Positions 11,050 to 22,490 of a DNA stretch of 64,000 nt are shown here, piece by piece (position 1 is the first letter of the stretch; every line of letters begins with the position of its first letter). The position numbers were made by a program, and so were the translations under genes. Source of the DNA: Posidonia oceanica. Taxonomy: Eukaryota; Streptophyta; Magnoliopsida; Alismatales; Posidoniaceae. The stretch lies in assembly GCA_037176725.1 (NCBI GenBank), contig JAZBRS010000011.1:7254001-7318000 (forward strand), in the 5' to 3' direction. Below the pieces are notes generated by a model. The model was not told the origin of the DNA. It saw only the letters and a list, made by a program, of their open reading frames with translations, and did no database searches.

Positions 11050-13880
11050 ATCTTGAGCCAAACAGGTAGGAGTATTGTAAACGGATGTCCACCTCACTCT
11101 CCCAAATGACTTCCTCTGAGCCACAATATTGCCACTGAACTAGGACAAACGGAACCACCTTGTTCTTCAAGACTCACTCCTTTCTGTCAAGAATATAGAC
11201 AACATCTTCCACCAAAGTAATTGGTATCACCTGAGATGCATTAATCAAGTACTTTCTCAACATAGAGACATGAAATACGTTGTGCATGCCTGATAAGTCT
11301 GGAGGCAACTCCAACTTGTAGACGACTTCACCAACCCTCTCAGAGATTCAATATGGCCCAATATAGTGAGGGCTCAACTTTCTCCGCTTGTCAAACTTCA
11401 TTAGTCCCTTAGTTGGTGATATCTTCAAAAATGTAAAGTCTCCCACTTCAAACTCTAAAGGTCTCCACCTCCTGTCTGTATGCCTCTTCTGCTAGCTTTG
11501 CGCAACTACCAATCTCTTACGAATCAAATCTACCTTATCTGAATATTACTGCAAAATCTTTAGACCAAGAAGTTGACGTTCATCCACCTCGCTCCAACAA
11601 ACAAGCAACCTACACGGGGTCCTGTATAAGACTTCAAATGGGACCATCCCAATGCTTGAGTAATAACTATTGTTGTAAACGAACTCGATCAGTGGCAAGT
11701 GGTCCTCCCAACTACCCTTCAGATCCAGAGCACAGGCTCTTAACATGTCTTGCAACGTCGGGATAGTCTTCTCAATCTATCCACCTGACTGGAGATGGAA
11801 AGCAGTGCTAAAATTCAACACAGTGCCAAACACCTCCTGCAAAGCTCTCCAGAATCTCGATGTGAACCGAGTATCTCTGTCAGACACAATCGATACAAGA
11901 ACCCCATGCAGACAGACAATCTCAGACATACAGCTTCGCCAACTGCAGCAAAGGGAGATTCACCTACATAGCCAAGAAATGAGCTAACTTCATAAATCGG
12001 TCCACAATTACCCACACTATATCATTCTTCCTTCGAGTCTTGCGTAATCTTGTCATGAAGTCTATGATGACAAGCTCCCACTTCCACACTGGAATATCCT
12101 CCTCAGGTCTTTGTACGTTTTAGAACTCCCTGGATGAATGATGTACTTGGACCAGTGAGCTTCATCTAATAATCTCTGTCTTACTTCCTCCTCTCGAGGC
12201 AAATGTAAACGCAGATCATACCTTAACCCACCATCAACACCAACGGAAAAGTGGGGTGCCTCTCCCACCTTCAACTTTCCCTAAATCTCTTATACAAATG
12301 TGTCCAACCGTTGAGCATTAACAATTATCTCCACCAATATAGGGTGAACAAACAAATTAACCACCCAAACACATATAGATTCCTAAGACTACCTCTTGGG
12401 TCTACACTCAACCAAACTTTCCAACAGATGTCATTCCCTAACCATCAGACTAACCATAACAAAGGTATGTCAACTTAACGCATCGACAGCCACGTTGACT
12501 TTTCCTAAGTGATAGGACAAACTAAAATCATAATTCTTGAGGTACTCCACCCATCTTCGCTATCTCAAGTAATATACTTCAAACTCTTGTGACCTCAAAT
12601 TATTCTCCATACAAGTAGTGTCACCAAATCTTTAATGCAAACACTACAGCAACCATATCCAAGTCATAAGTGGATAGTTTCTCTCATGGTCCTTCAGCTA
12701 GCGAGAAGCATATGTCACCACCTTACTATGCTGCATAAGAACACAACCCAACCCAGTACCACAGGCATCACTATACACTATGAAACCACCATTCCCAGAA
12801 GGTGAGGTTAACATAGGCGATGTGACCACTCATTGAAACTCTCTTCATACTACCAATCCCACTCAAACGGGACCTCATTCCGTGTCAGCCTTGTCAAGAG
12901 CATAGCAATCTTGAAGAAATATTGAATAAATCTTATATGATTACCAGATCCTCAATTGGTGATAACCTAACCTTTGGTCGATCTTTGAAAAGATGAAGGC
13001 TGACTATAGCTAGTCAAATAGCTCATCTACTTTGGGTAAAAGATACATGCTCTTCACTGTTATCTAGTCGATAATCTATGCACAATCGAAGTGAACTATC
13101 CTTCTTTTTAACGAATAAGACAGGTGCACCCCAAGGTAACAGACTTAGTCTTATGAATCCTTTGTCCAGCAACTCCTGCAACTGCTTCCTAAGTTTCCTC
13201 AACTCTGCAGGTGCCATTCTATATGGGACCTTAGAAATAGAGCCAGACCCCGACAACACAATGATCAGGAACTCAACGTCCCTATGTGATGGCACTCTTG
13301 GTAACTCAAGAAAAATATATGGGTATTCACAAACAACTGGAATATCATGTACTCCTAGAATCGACGATGACGAACTGACCACACTGGCTAGGTACCCCAC
13401 ACAACCCTTCGCTAGAGAGTGGTAAGCCTTCATTGTAGAAATCATGAACTTTAACTTACCCAGTCTCACTCCCTACACGGAACACATGCCTTCTCTGAGA
13501 CACTCCACTAGTACATTCTTCTTAGCACAATCGATCAATGCTAAATGCTGCGTCAGCCAATCCATACCCAATATGACATCATACTCTTGCATGTCCATCA
13601 CTATCAAGTTAGCCATGAAACTCATACCACCCAACACAATGCCAACTGACCATAGGTACTTCTATAACAAACTGTGCTCCCCTAATAGAGTTACCACATT
13701 AAGATGGAAAGCCAACCTACCTCCAAACTCCACTGCAAAAGACTCAAAGATAAAAGAAAAAGAACTCCCTGAGTCGAACAACACGCGTCTTCTGGTTTGT
13801 TGGCGTGGTGCATCTCCGGTTCTCTTGGGAGGATCAAGACAGCTTCCCACAATTATAGCACACCACGTTAACAATACCTA
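11050..13880 (-). pseudogene. Chromovirus pol, protease to chromodomain, broken
   Basis: In - strand order: an aspartic protease with LFDSGSSFSF (about 13780, active-site DSG kept), an RT N-terminal part with [31 protein letters not shown] and LCIDYR (13469-13050), and decayed RT/RNase H (12960-12400). Next come the integrase zinc-binding part with EAHWSKYIIHPGS (about 12150) and the integrase end EDHLPLIEFVYNNSYYSSIG (about 11640-11710). A chromodomain-like tail with VPFVLVQWQ follows (about 11060-11230). Frame breaks and stops are frequent. It is related to, but not the same copy as, the element at 21907-35221. Confidence 0.85.
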
Positions 13881-14099
13881 CTACTAACACGGACACCTAA
13901 CAGCCACATGCCCCACTTGACCGCTGAGAAAGCAAGCTTTCCCCATCTATGGGCCGTCACTAGATCCTACCTGACTAAATCCAGCACTGCTCCTCTTAGT
14001 AAAACTGTGCCTTTCACGGACAACAGCTCCTTCCTTTTCTTTCCTGAACTCTCAAAACTATCCGAGCTCATCACCTCAAAGATAGGGAATCGTGGTGCA

Positions 14100-15037
14100 A
14101 GCAGCCAATCACCGCAAACACTGGATTCCATCATGGAATCCCTTAGCACTGTATTCCTACATGGAATCCCAAGGCACAATTACAACAAGCAGGCATGATA
14201 TTAACTGGATAAGGAGATCTTCGGGTAGGGCACGTACCTTTCAACGAAGTTGGGTCCTCGGCCCGTACAGCAACAGTAGCACATGCCCTCCTCCCACCAG
14301 AGTCCCGTCCTTGCGACACACGGTGGCGGCAACAACGATGCAGTAGCACTAGCAGCAGCAACTGCGTTCAGCAGAGGCGACGGCGGCTCACATAGTAACT
14401 CATGGTCCACCCTAACGCACGAACCCTCGCTGAGCTCCCCTTTCACTCTCCGATCACTCCCTCTCCCACTCTCTCTCTCTCCCCCTGGATTCCCCTTCTC
14501 AATATCTTCTCTCTCTCGACAGTTTGTGTCTCGAATGCCACCCCTCTTTCCCCTTTTATAAAGCCTCATGTACGGCATTGTTTATGAACAGTACCATCAC
14601 GAGGTGGATGCCCAAACACTTGTGCCATCACAAGATGGTACGGTAGCACAATTGTGTTTGTCCACCTCGTGTTCCACACTTACGGGACACAACATGCCAA
14701 ACATAGACACAACGTAGCATCAAAGAGGAATCATGGCATAATATGCCAAAGCAAAACCACGAAGCATAATACGCTGAACAGGAAATCCAAAAAAAGAAGC
14801 ATCTACAAAATTCACTTTGACTACCCAAAAAGAATATTATATTTAAAGGTAATCAAACATCAATCCACTCAACAGGTCTCACTGCTCGATCACCAAAAAT
14901 ACAACTGGATGGGAACCAAATCCCAAAACAATAACTTACAGCATACAGGTTCTGGACTACTAAAATATGCCCAGAACCCACACCGACAACTTGTGCTTGG
15001 AACCCATGTTTGCCCCACAGCGTCCTTAAGTGTTACA
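14100..15037 (-). repeat. 5' LTR of the nested chromovirus, truncated
   Basis: Matches the outer 938 bp of the 3' LTR. Similarity stops at about 14099, where protease-proximal sequence begins, so a deletion fused U5-proximal LTR to pol. Confidence 0.8.
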
Positions 15038-15042
15038 ATATT
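15038..15042. repeat. Target-site duplication ATATT (right)
   Basis: Partner of 8469-8473. Confidence 0.85.
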
Positions 15043-16550
15043 GGACAGTGGTGTCCAAACCAATGAAGCTCATCCACTAATCCTTAATCGATGAACACCC
15101 AAAAAATAAATGCTACCAATCCTCTTCGTAGTTACAAAAATAGCATCTACTTGCACGATGAAAACCCCGCCTTTTTAGAGATACTTCTGTCAAGATAGCT
15201 CGATGCATTAGTTGCCTTGCAAAAAATTGGATTTTTGTAGGAACACTTTGCAGAAGCCATCCAAACCCCACCACCTGCAATCACATGAAATAGAGACTTT
15301 TGCGTGAAAACCTCATTCTCACCCACTACCATTTGATTAAATCCAGATTGAGAAAGATAAGTGAGGAACCATGGGAATCCAAAAGAGACGTCAGTGCTAA
15401 AAAGTCTAAAATTTCCCACACTATCTCTGCCTTGGAACGCTCCAAACAATGACAGATCCTTACAAAAGGTTCGACCGCAATGCAAAAAAGAGTTGGGAAG
15501 GCAAACTTCAGTGCAGTTCCATAAAAAGCCCACATTTCATTACCTCCTCTACCTCTAAAATACCCTTCCATATCCAAGATGGCTTTCACACATGTTCACC
15601 CATCAGTCCCATCCATTTCCTACAATACCATTTCCCAAGGATGATTTGTTGCCACAAACAGGAACCATCTTCACCACCTTGTGCCAAACGTCAAATACAC
15701 TTCCAAAGTAAAGCTAGATTAAAGGACCGAAAATCACGAATGCCAACCCCACCTTCATTGCGACCACGACATACTTTACTTCAAGCCACCATGTGAAAGC
15801 CACCAAGTACATTCTTTCCCCCTTTCCACAAAAATCTGCTCATAATTCTTTCCAACTTTGAGGCAACCAATACCGGAATTCGAAACATAGACAAGTAATA
15901 AGTAGGAAGATTAGCAAGCACTGCAGAAATCAAAGTAAACTTTCCCCCAAAAGATAAGAAACCACCTACCCAGCTTGATAATCTCTTCTTAAAGCGCTCC
16001 ACCACTAGATCCCAATCAAGAACTTTGACACACCCATCACATAAAGGAAGGCCAAGGTATTTAAAAGGAAAGGACTCAACTTTGCAACCCAAGAAATCAG
16101 CCTCATTTTAAAGAAAAAGATAATTTGTGCAAACACCAATTATGGTGGATTTGTGGAAATTAACTTGCATTGCAGTAATCATACCAAACAATCCCAACCC
16201 AAAAGTCAGATTTACTACCTGCTAATGAGAAGCACCACAGAAAACCAGAGTATCATCTATGTACTGCAAATATGGAATAGATCTCAAACCCCAACCCAGA
16301 GAAAAACCTTGAATGAGACCTTGTTCCTTGGACTTGATACACAATTTTCCAAAAACTTCAGCCACAAGTGCAAACAACAGAGGGGAAAAAGGGTCCCCTT
16401 ATCGCAATCCACGTCTACAAAGGAAAAAACGTTTTGGGCAACTATTCACCAATAGAGAAAATTTGGCCAAGCTAACACAGTAACCAATCCAATCCCTCTA
16501 TTTGCTACCAAAACCCATACAACACATAACTTCCTTTAAAACTAATTATT
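15043..16550 (-). pseudogene. LINE ORF2 reverse-transcriptase C-terminal half, broken
   Basis: Non-LTR reverse transcriptase fragment. The palm motif reads YIDDTLVFCG near 16240-16265, i.e. an FADD-type motif with Ile for Ala. It is preceded by a RRGLR-GDPFSPL-like segment interrupted by a stop (about 16400-16420). Downstream are the L1 signatures FPFKYLGLPLCDG (about 16040-16070), LSSWVGGFLSFGGK, LANLPTYYLSMFRIP and FLWKG (to 15820). A zf-RVT-like linker with KSLFHVI and a Cys-rich tail follow. Stops and frame changes occur throughout. The reading continues at 8473. Confidence 0.8.
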
Positions 16551-16565
16551 GCAACATAGGCCCTA

Positions 16566-17580
16566 AACAATAGTTATTAAGGTAAGTGCCTAGGGCCAAG
16601 GCACCTTCTTGGGTTAAGGCATCTTCGCGTGCAAGAGCCGAATGTTTAATCACTTTTTTTATGTTTAATTAGCTATTATAGCTAATGTCATGATATTTTA
16701 TTTAAATATTCCTTTTTTTTCTATATTTCAATGTTATTTAGTGTTTGACATAGCTTGAATTGAATAAAATTAATGTATTTAAATTATGTAATTAATAGGG
16801 AAAATCCCAATTTTTGGGTGGCCTAAGGCACCTACGTATGAGTACCAACTAGGTGCCTAAGGAGCCCAGCTTGTTACTGCCATGATAACCTTGGCCTGAC
16901 TCCTGAGCAATCCGTTAGAGGACAACTGGATAAGCATCATTAAAGATAAGAAACCCTAGCTTATAAGTACTTGAAGATCATGATTCTCATAGTCATATGT
17001 TAGTGATAAACAAAAACTATATTAAGTGTGCAAGAATATGTAGTTAGATCTGCTAATTTTATATTAGTGCAAGCCAAAATCTCTTCATGTTCACAGTAGT
17101 AGTATCCCCATAAATGTATAATGAGGTGCTAAAAATAACAATTTTTTATCCTATAATCTAAAATTCTGTATTGATTGATAAAATAAATAGAGAACACCAC
17201 AAACAGCACTTATAATAAGATAAACCACAGAAGTACCAAAGCCAGTATGCATTATTTATGGGAGAAATGTATGAAACAGAAAACAGTGAAATAATAAAAA
17301 CAAAAGAATAAAGCATCTAAATTTGGATTATAACTTTTGGTAGGAAGTAATAGCTATTTCATATTTGAGATGGTGCACTGAAAGTGTGGCTTGCTGCAGG
17401 ACACCAAAAATGGTTGTTAATAAAGAACGGTGAAAGAAGACACCATGGCTCTATGCCATTGGGCAGACAAACTCTTAATTGGAATAAATAATGAAAGATA
17501 TTGGAACAACTAATTTTCTGTTAGAATTGAAATAGTGCACTGCCATATATTATATTCAGCATAATCAGATGATATTATAC
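16566..17580. other. Intron sequence of the reductase gene; no other gene
   Basis: AT-rich DNA downstream of the donor at 17580. I looked for the next reductase exon (Cys-Pro-Cys motifs) and do not see it. 16590-16900 has GCCTAAGGCACC-type short inverted phrases common in old plant repeats. Confidence 0.45.
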
Positions 17581-20146
17581 CTTGATAACAACAGAAGTAA
17601 CGCTTTTGTCGACACAAAAGTATGTTCCTGAGCGGCGGGCATACTGCTCTGAAAATTTCCTCATAACTTCTATAGATTTCTCTGAAGGCTCCACTGCAAA
17701 ATTACAAATATTGAATTCATTCTCTTCAAAGTGTGCATAATCATTTTATGATGAAAACTTACAAACAACTATAAAATTTACAAATTGAATTTGTTACAAT
17801 AATTAAATTAAAAACAAAACAAAAAGCCTACACATACTCTACAGTCTATTCAATAAGAATCCAAAAAACCCATTGCAGGTGCAGTACCTGCAGAAACAAT
17901 AACTTAATTTTAAATCAAATTGGTAAAGTGCCCTTTGATGTCCTCAAGTTGTCACTGGGATTAAGGTAAGTATAGTACATCCTTTTTTGTCTTTCACATA
18001 ATTAGAAATTAATCTTAAGTAACTTACTGAAGGTCAACTAGGAGGTGGTTTTTATGTGAATTCAACCTTGACTACATTTAAATGTAGATGTTATGAAGCA
18101 CCATTAATGACAGAACTGCTATCCCTATGCTGAAAAAGGTTCTAAGGTTTCGTTGACAACTAAATATGTTGGACAATTATGTATCCAACATCTTCATTTA
18201 CAGGTAAGATGTTGGAAAAGTTGGATCCTTTATGTATTCCAGAAGCAACATTTTCAACAGCAACTCACATCATGATAGAGAGGATATAATCTATAAGGTA
18301 GTATCAACTTACCATTCTTATAGCTCTTGCAATTAACAACACTCCAGAAATAGAACCCAATATCAACACAACCACAACATGTCTTATACTATGCGGGAGC
18401 AGTGGGAGTAAAATAAAGGGTACTACGAGCCCTTTGTCAATGCATTGAACTGCCCTCATGGGTAACCACCAGTTACTCCTTCATGAATGAAAAAAGGCTC
18501 CAGACTACTCCTTTTTAGATAACCAAGATGGAATTTTGAAGGAGACCTCTAATCTTTTAAGGAATTTGTTATTTCAACCAGTTTGACAAGATCTTGACAA
18601 AAAACAAAACTGAAAAATTGCTAAACTCCCTTCACAAAGGTGATAAATCTGTCACTGAATATGTTCATTTGACAAAATTGCTGCCAATATTGCTGCTTCT
18701 AATAAGCCTGTTGATAATGATGATTTGATTCTTGCTTTTTTTTTAGTGGACTTGGTCCTGAGTAAGTTATTGATATACCTACTTTCACCCACGGAATTGA
18801 TTCTATTTCTTATAACGATGTCGTGGGCATATTACTGCATCATAAGAAAAGGTTTCTCAGGAATCAACCAAAGATTGATATCTTAGTGAATTTTGCTATC
18901 AAAGAGCCTGGAAATCTAATCATTGTAGAGGAAAATCTTACTTTCATAACAATAGCATCACAGGCCACAACAATAATTTAAATGGCGAAACAACGTGGAA
19001 GGTCCTTTTACATTGAACAAATAACATGGGTGCTACTTCATTCTACTCCATCTTCTTCTTTTACGTTGAATAATTATTTGTGTTCCTTCATTGACTAAAA
19101 ATCATCATTAGGAACACCATTTTGCTAATGACAATTTAGAATGTATCTGAATTTCATCCATAATTAATCTATTTGTTGAAATATAGGCATTCAACTCAAA
19201 ATCAATTGACTTTGAGTGAAGGGATATATTTATATATAACCATAAGTCAAATTCTCACTTTTTTCAATGTAAGACTATTCCAACACTCTCTCTCACTTGT
19301 AGCCTCTTTTAGGTCCTACAAGTGATTCTTTTAAACATGTATGGATATATGTGGACTTAGGCTTCTTTAGATTTTGATACTATGTTGAAATATAGACATC
19401 AAACTTAAAACCTTGACAATAAATGGAAGGATCTATCTATATATAACTGCAAGTCTAATCCTCATTTTTTTCCAATGTAGGACTATTCCAATACTATTTG
19501 AGTAGCCGTAATTTTGCTTTCATGGAGCATAAAACCATAGGTTCGGGGGAAAGGGGGGTGAGTTTCCCATTATTGTCATAATAGTTGTAGCAGCTCATGT
19601 TTAACCGTTCTTATTCTTTCAAGGTTACAAGAACCACACGCTAAATTGTGAAAAATAAGCCCAATTTTTTTTATTGTTGAGAGTTCATCCTCCAATCTCT
19701 AGTAAGAAGCAAGATGGTTTCCTAACTTATGATGACCTTGTGTGTAATTCCTTTTAACAGCAAGACCTTATAATCGTAATCATTTAACCAACAACTCGTT
19801 TAAGTCATCCTTTTCCATCACTTTCTTCTACTTCCTAGTGGAGTAAACAGTAAGCAGTACAACAGTTTTGGTCAGAATCATCAACTACATCCATATACGA
19901 CTCCCCACATGACACAAACCTAAAAAACATGAGCACCACTTGAATCTTCATATAAAAAAGAACATCAGTGAATTACCAGAAGGAGATGAAAAGAAAAACA
20001 TAAGAAGCAAGGGTGGGGAAGGGAAGGGTCTCACGTTTGTTAGCTCGAACGACATGGCGGCGGAGGCGGGTGGGAGGTGGTGCCCTGGTTCTTGGGAGCG
20101 TGGAGGGGATGGCCACGCCAGTGAAGGAGGACGCTCCGGCGCTCAT
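17581..20146 (-). CDS. FTRC: Ferredoxin-thioredoxin reductase catalytic chain, exons 1-2 (partial)
   Basis: Chloroplast stroma enzyme subunit that passes electrons from ferredoxin through a [4Fe-4S] cluster to thioredoxins. Coding exon 1 is 20146-20035: ATG, 37 codons plus one base, rich in Ser, Thr and Arg with no acidic residue, a typical transit peptide ending VVRANK. A GTGAG donor follows. Exon 2 is 17693-17581, preceded by TTTTGCAG and followed by GTATAA. It joins in phase and reads on with LEPSEKSIEVMRKFSEQYAR and SGTYFCVDKSVTSVVIK, the family's N-terminal mature segment. No stop or frameshift is visible. The cluster and active-site cysteines (CPC, CPC, CHC) are encoded further on and are not found down to position 1. 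Either intron 2 exceeds 17 kb or the 3' half is lost. Identification of the family is secure; completeness is not. Confidence 0.88.
18500..19100 (+). pseudogene. Ty1/copia gag relic in FTRC intron 1
   Basis: The + strand carries broken phrases of a copia UBN2-type gag: SLHKGDKSVTEYV (about 18625-18665), then SNKPVDNDDLILAF with GLGPE after a frame change (about 18690-18760). SISYNDVVGILLHHKKR follows (about 18805-18855). Stops and frame shifts abound, and pol and LTRs are not evident. It is an old insertion on the strand opposite to the gene. Confidence 0.6.
19165..19495 (+). repeat. Direct repeat, about 105 bp, two copies
   Basis: 19167-19290 and 19383-19495 share TTGAAATATAG.CAT, a TATATATAAC segment and CAATGTA.GACTATTCCAA. 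They look like two remnants of one LTR end from a copia-like element, consistent with the gag relic upstream. Confidence 0.55.
19500..20030. other. Intron 1 of FTRC, 5' part; no other gene
   Basis: Non-coding, with a possible zinc-knuckle relic of the copia element around 19620-19650. Nothing else is supported. Confidence 0.4.
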
Positions 20147-20300
20147 GGCGACGAACCACCAAATGAAATACTGGAATCAATCAACAATAAGCAAAATCTC
20201 CTCCTCCTCCTTTTCTTGTTCTATTTCTTTTCGGCAGCGTCCAGAATCTCCGGATACTTTTTCTTTTCTTCTCTCCGTTCTTCTACTTCTTAAATCTTAT

Positions 20301-20308
20301 TTATATAA
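20301..20308 (-). promoter_or_regulatory. TATA box of FTRC
   Basis: The - strand reads GATTATATAAATAAG about 155 bp before the ATG, giving a 5' UTR of roughly 120 bp. An I-box-like GATAA (+ strand, near 20400) lies upstream, as in many light-responsive plant promoters; this part is inference. Confidence 0.6.
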
Positions 20309-20309
20309 T

Positions 20310-21387
20310 CCAGAAACGTTGGGAGGGAGCTCGTCGCTTTTCAACCACTTGAGCAGACAGTGTTTGTGGTGCACGCCACTCCTCCTTTGGGAACCACGAA
20401 GATAAACCCAACTGTGTAAGAATGTGGGGATGGAATTGGACGAGGTCTCTCTTTCTTTCCTATCACTCTTTTTCTTACCTTGGGGTAACCAGCTACTACG
20501 GTAGCGTAGTTGGTCATCTGGATTCTTCGCGCTTTGGGCTCCCAAGTTCTCCTCTGATGGAGTCGACTTTTGGGATTATTTCCGTATAAGTTTTGCCTAC
20601 ACTTTCATGATTGTTGATAAATACAGGCTACTGTCGTTAACAAGTGTTAGACCTGAAACGACACGGAATTGAATCGAGCTAACACGGCCTGAATCCAAAA
20701 GGACTAGGACCATCGCTAATGCCGAGGTTTTCTTCCCACGACCCATGGCTTGGCATGGTCCATTATGAAGAACCCAAAACCAGTACAAGCACAAGCATAA
20801 GCCCAAGCCCGGCACAGGATTAGACTAGATCGAACTCATTTCCATGGTCCAATTTTGGTCCGACATTGTTCAAGTCTTAAACTAGAATATTAATTTTTAA
20901 GTTTAATTAATTAATTTATCATTTATTTTGTAAAAGATGCTACAATACAACAACTAGATAGAAGCATTGAAACTAACAGTCTAAGGTTGAGATTTGATGG
21001 TAGTGTAGTGAGTGGTAAACAATGAGGGTTGGTAGATGTACTTTTATAAAACATTGAATTTCTTTTCCTATTAAAATAAATATAACTTGAAGATGTTATT
21101 ACATCCTTCTTCACCTTCTTAGCAGGTAGAGGTAAGGTCATCAGGGACGGCCAACAATGACGACCATCCCCTTGGCAACAAAGTCAACAACAATCCTACA
21201 AACAATAAGGAAGAGGAAGATGACGACAATGGAAGAGACGACAATGACGACAACAAGAAGGACGATAACTACAACAATGAAGAAGGAAAAGCATGACAGT
21301 GATGAAAAAGGAGGAGGATGTTGTTGTCACCATTGACGACGGAAGAGGAGGACACCAACTATGACGAAGGAAGAGGATGACAACAAC
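20310..21387. other. Upstream flank of FTRC; no gene
   Basis: 20310-20600 is the presumed promoter. 21140-21387 is low-complexity GACGACAA/GAAGAGGA-rich DNA that resumes at 36867 after the nested elements, so it was one stretch before insertion. The frames opened in it are low-complexity artefacts. Confidence 0.5.
21383..21387. repeat. Target-site duplication ACAAC (left, outermost solo LTR)
   Basis: Matches 36862-36866. The two are 15.5 kb apart because a whole retrotransposon sits inside the solo LTR. Confidence 0.85.
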
Positions 21388-21906
21388 TGTCACGCTCCGG
21401 CGCGACCAAAATAGCATCAACTACCTAAATAATATTTAAACAAATAAACATTTAATTACATTTGAAAATAAATTTAAACTTTTACAATACTATTAAAAAT
21501 ACTCCCAAGATCCTCAGTGTGCGGCTACGTGACTCCTAGACAAGTACCAGGTTGGACTGTACCTCGACCCTACACCTGAAAACCAAAACACAAAATACGC
21601 GTGAGTGGCATCTAAGTTACCCAGTACGTGCCATCCAAAACCACGGCAAACGGCAGCAGAAATATTACTAAAACAATAAAATTTACAAACTATCATGAAC
21701 CATGATAATCCATGCTATCTAGAAGTATAACATTCATTTTATAAAACCACATGCTTTTATAAAGCTATTCACATTTTTTAAAAACATGCATTCTCAATAC
21801 ATCACAAATCCACACTCACATACACATCGATTCCAAATCTAATCGAACACCCTAACTACAAGTGAACGACACCAGCCACAAGCAGTTGTAGATGACAAAC
21901 GCATCT
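21388..21906 (-). repeat. Solo LTR of family B, 3' segment (split copy)
   Basis: On the + strand it starts TGTCACGCTCCGGCGCGACC, the reverse complement of the end of the solo LTR at 23500-25652 (GGTCGCGCAGGGGGCGTGACA-like). With 35227-36861 it makes an LTR of 2154 bp, against 2153 bp for the intact copy. It is cut at 21906 by the chromovirus. Confidence 0.9.
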
Positions 21907-22109
21907 TGTAACACCTGGGAATTCATTTCCTTGTAATTATACTTGTTTAATGAATTCCTTGGCTTTGGTTAGGTGTTATTGGCCTCGCGGGTCCCACTTG
22001 AGTTGTTGTGGGTTCCATCTGTGGTTTGTGTGGGTCTCCACCTGTATTGTTGTGGTGGACTCCCACTTGTGGTGATTGGTGGAACAGATTGTGGTCTGGT
22101 CCCTATGTT

Positions 22110-22490
22110 TCTCTCTCTCTCTTTCTCTCCCTTCTTCTCTCTCTCCCTCCTTCTCTCTCTCTCTCTCTCCTTCCTCCCCACCCCCTCATCCCCCTCACGT
22201 GCCACTCCCCCCTCCCCTCTTTCCTTTCCCCTCCCCTGCCCTCACGCGCGTGCCCCTTCCTCCCTGCACGCATGCGGCTTCCTCCCCCTTCCCCCCCCAC
22301 CCCCCCCCCCCCCGCTCGTGCCCGCTCCCTCCTCCCCTCTCGCCCGCGCCGTGCCCTAGCCGGCAAGCAGCCTCCTCCTCCTCCCCCTCTCCCCACCGAT
22401 CTCTCCCCTTCCTTCCTTTCCTCCTCCTCCTCCTTTCCCCCTTTCCTCTCCTTCCTGTCCTCTCCTTCCTCCTCCTCTTCTTCTACTTCC
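22110..22490 (+). repeat. CT-rich mirror-type tract in LTR
   Basis: About 370 bp almost purely C and T on the + strand, with long C runs at 22289-22312. A shorter version is in the 3' LTR at 32330-32660. No TATA box precedes it. It may be the transcribed leader of the element. Confidence 0.75.

Larger units (their letters stand above)
8474..15037 (-). mobile_element. Chromovirus (Ty3, Tekay/Del-like), internally deleted
   Basis: A - strand Ty3 element flanked by the 5-bp duplication ATATT (8469-8473 and 15038-15042). The 3' LTR is complete (8474-11008). The 5' LTR keeps only its first 938 bp or so (about 14100-15037). The rest of that LTR, the primer-binding site and gag are deleted. Protease, RT, RNase H, integrase and chromodomain remains lie between. 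A purine-rich tract is readable on the - strand at 11009-11025, just before the 3' LTR. Long LTRs and a C-terminal chromodomain point to the Tekay/Del clade. It sits inside the LINE. Confidence 0.85.
8009..16565 (-). mobile_element. 5'-truncated L1-type LINE, split by a later LTR element
   Basis: Reading the - strand from 16565 down, the RT C-terminal half, the linker and the zf-RVT-like tail appear in order to 15043. They resume at 8473 and end in a 3' UTR and a poly(A) tail seen as the T run at 8013-8034. Flanks AACAATATTCATTA (7995-8008) and AACAATAGTTATTA (16566-16579) match at 12 of 14 positions and are the likely LINE target duplication. The interior 8474-15037 is a chromovirus inserted later. 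The LINE is dead: several stops and no 5' half or endonuclease. Confidence 0.75.

Noticed and set aside
21196..21420. - strand frame of 74 residues beside FTRC
   Set aside because: Low-complexity GAC/GAA-rich DNA running into an LTR end.
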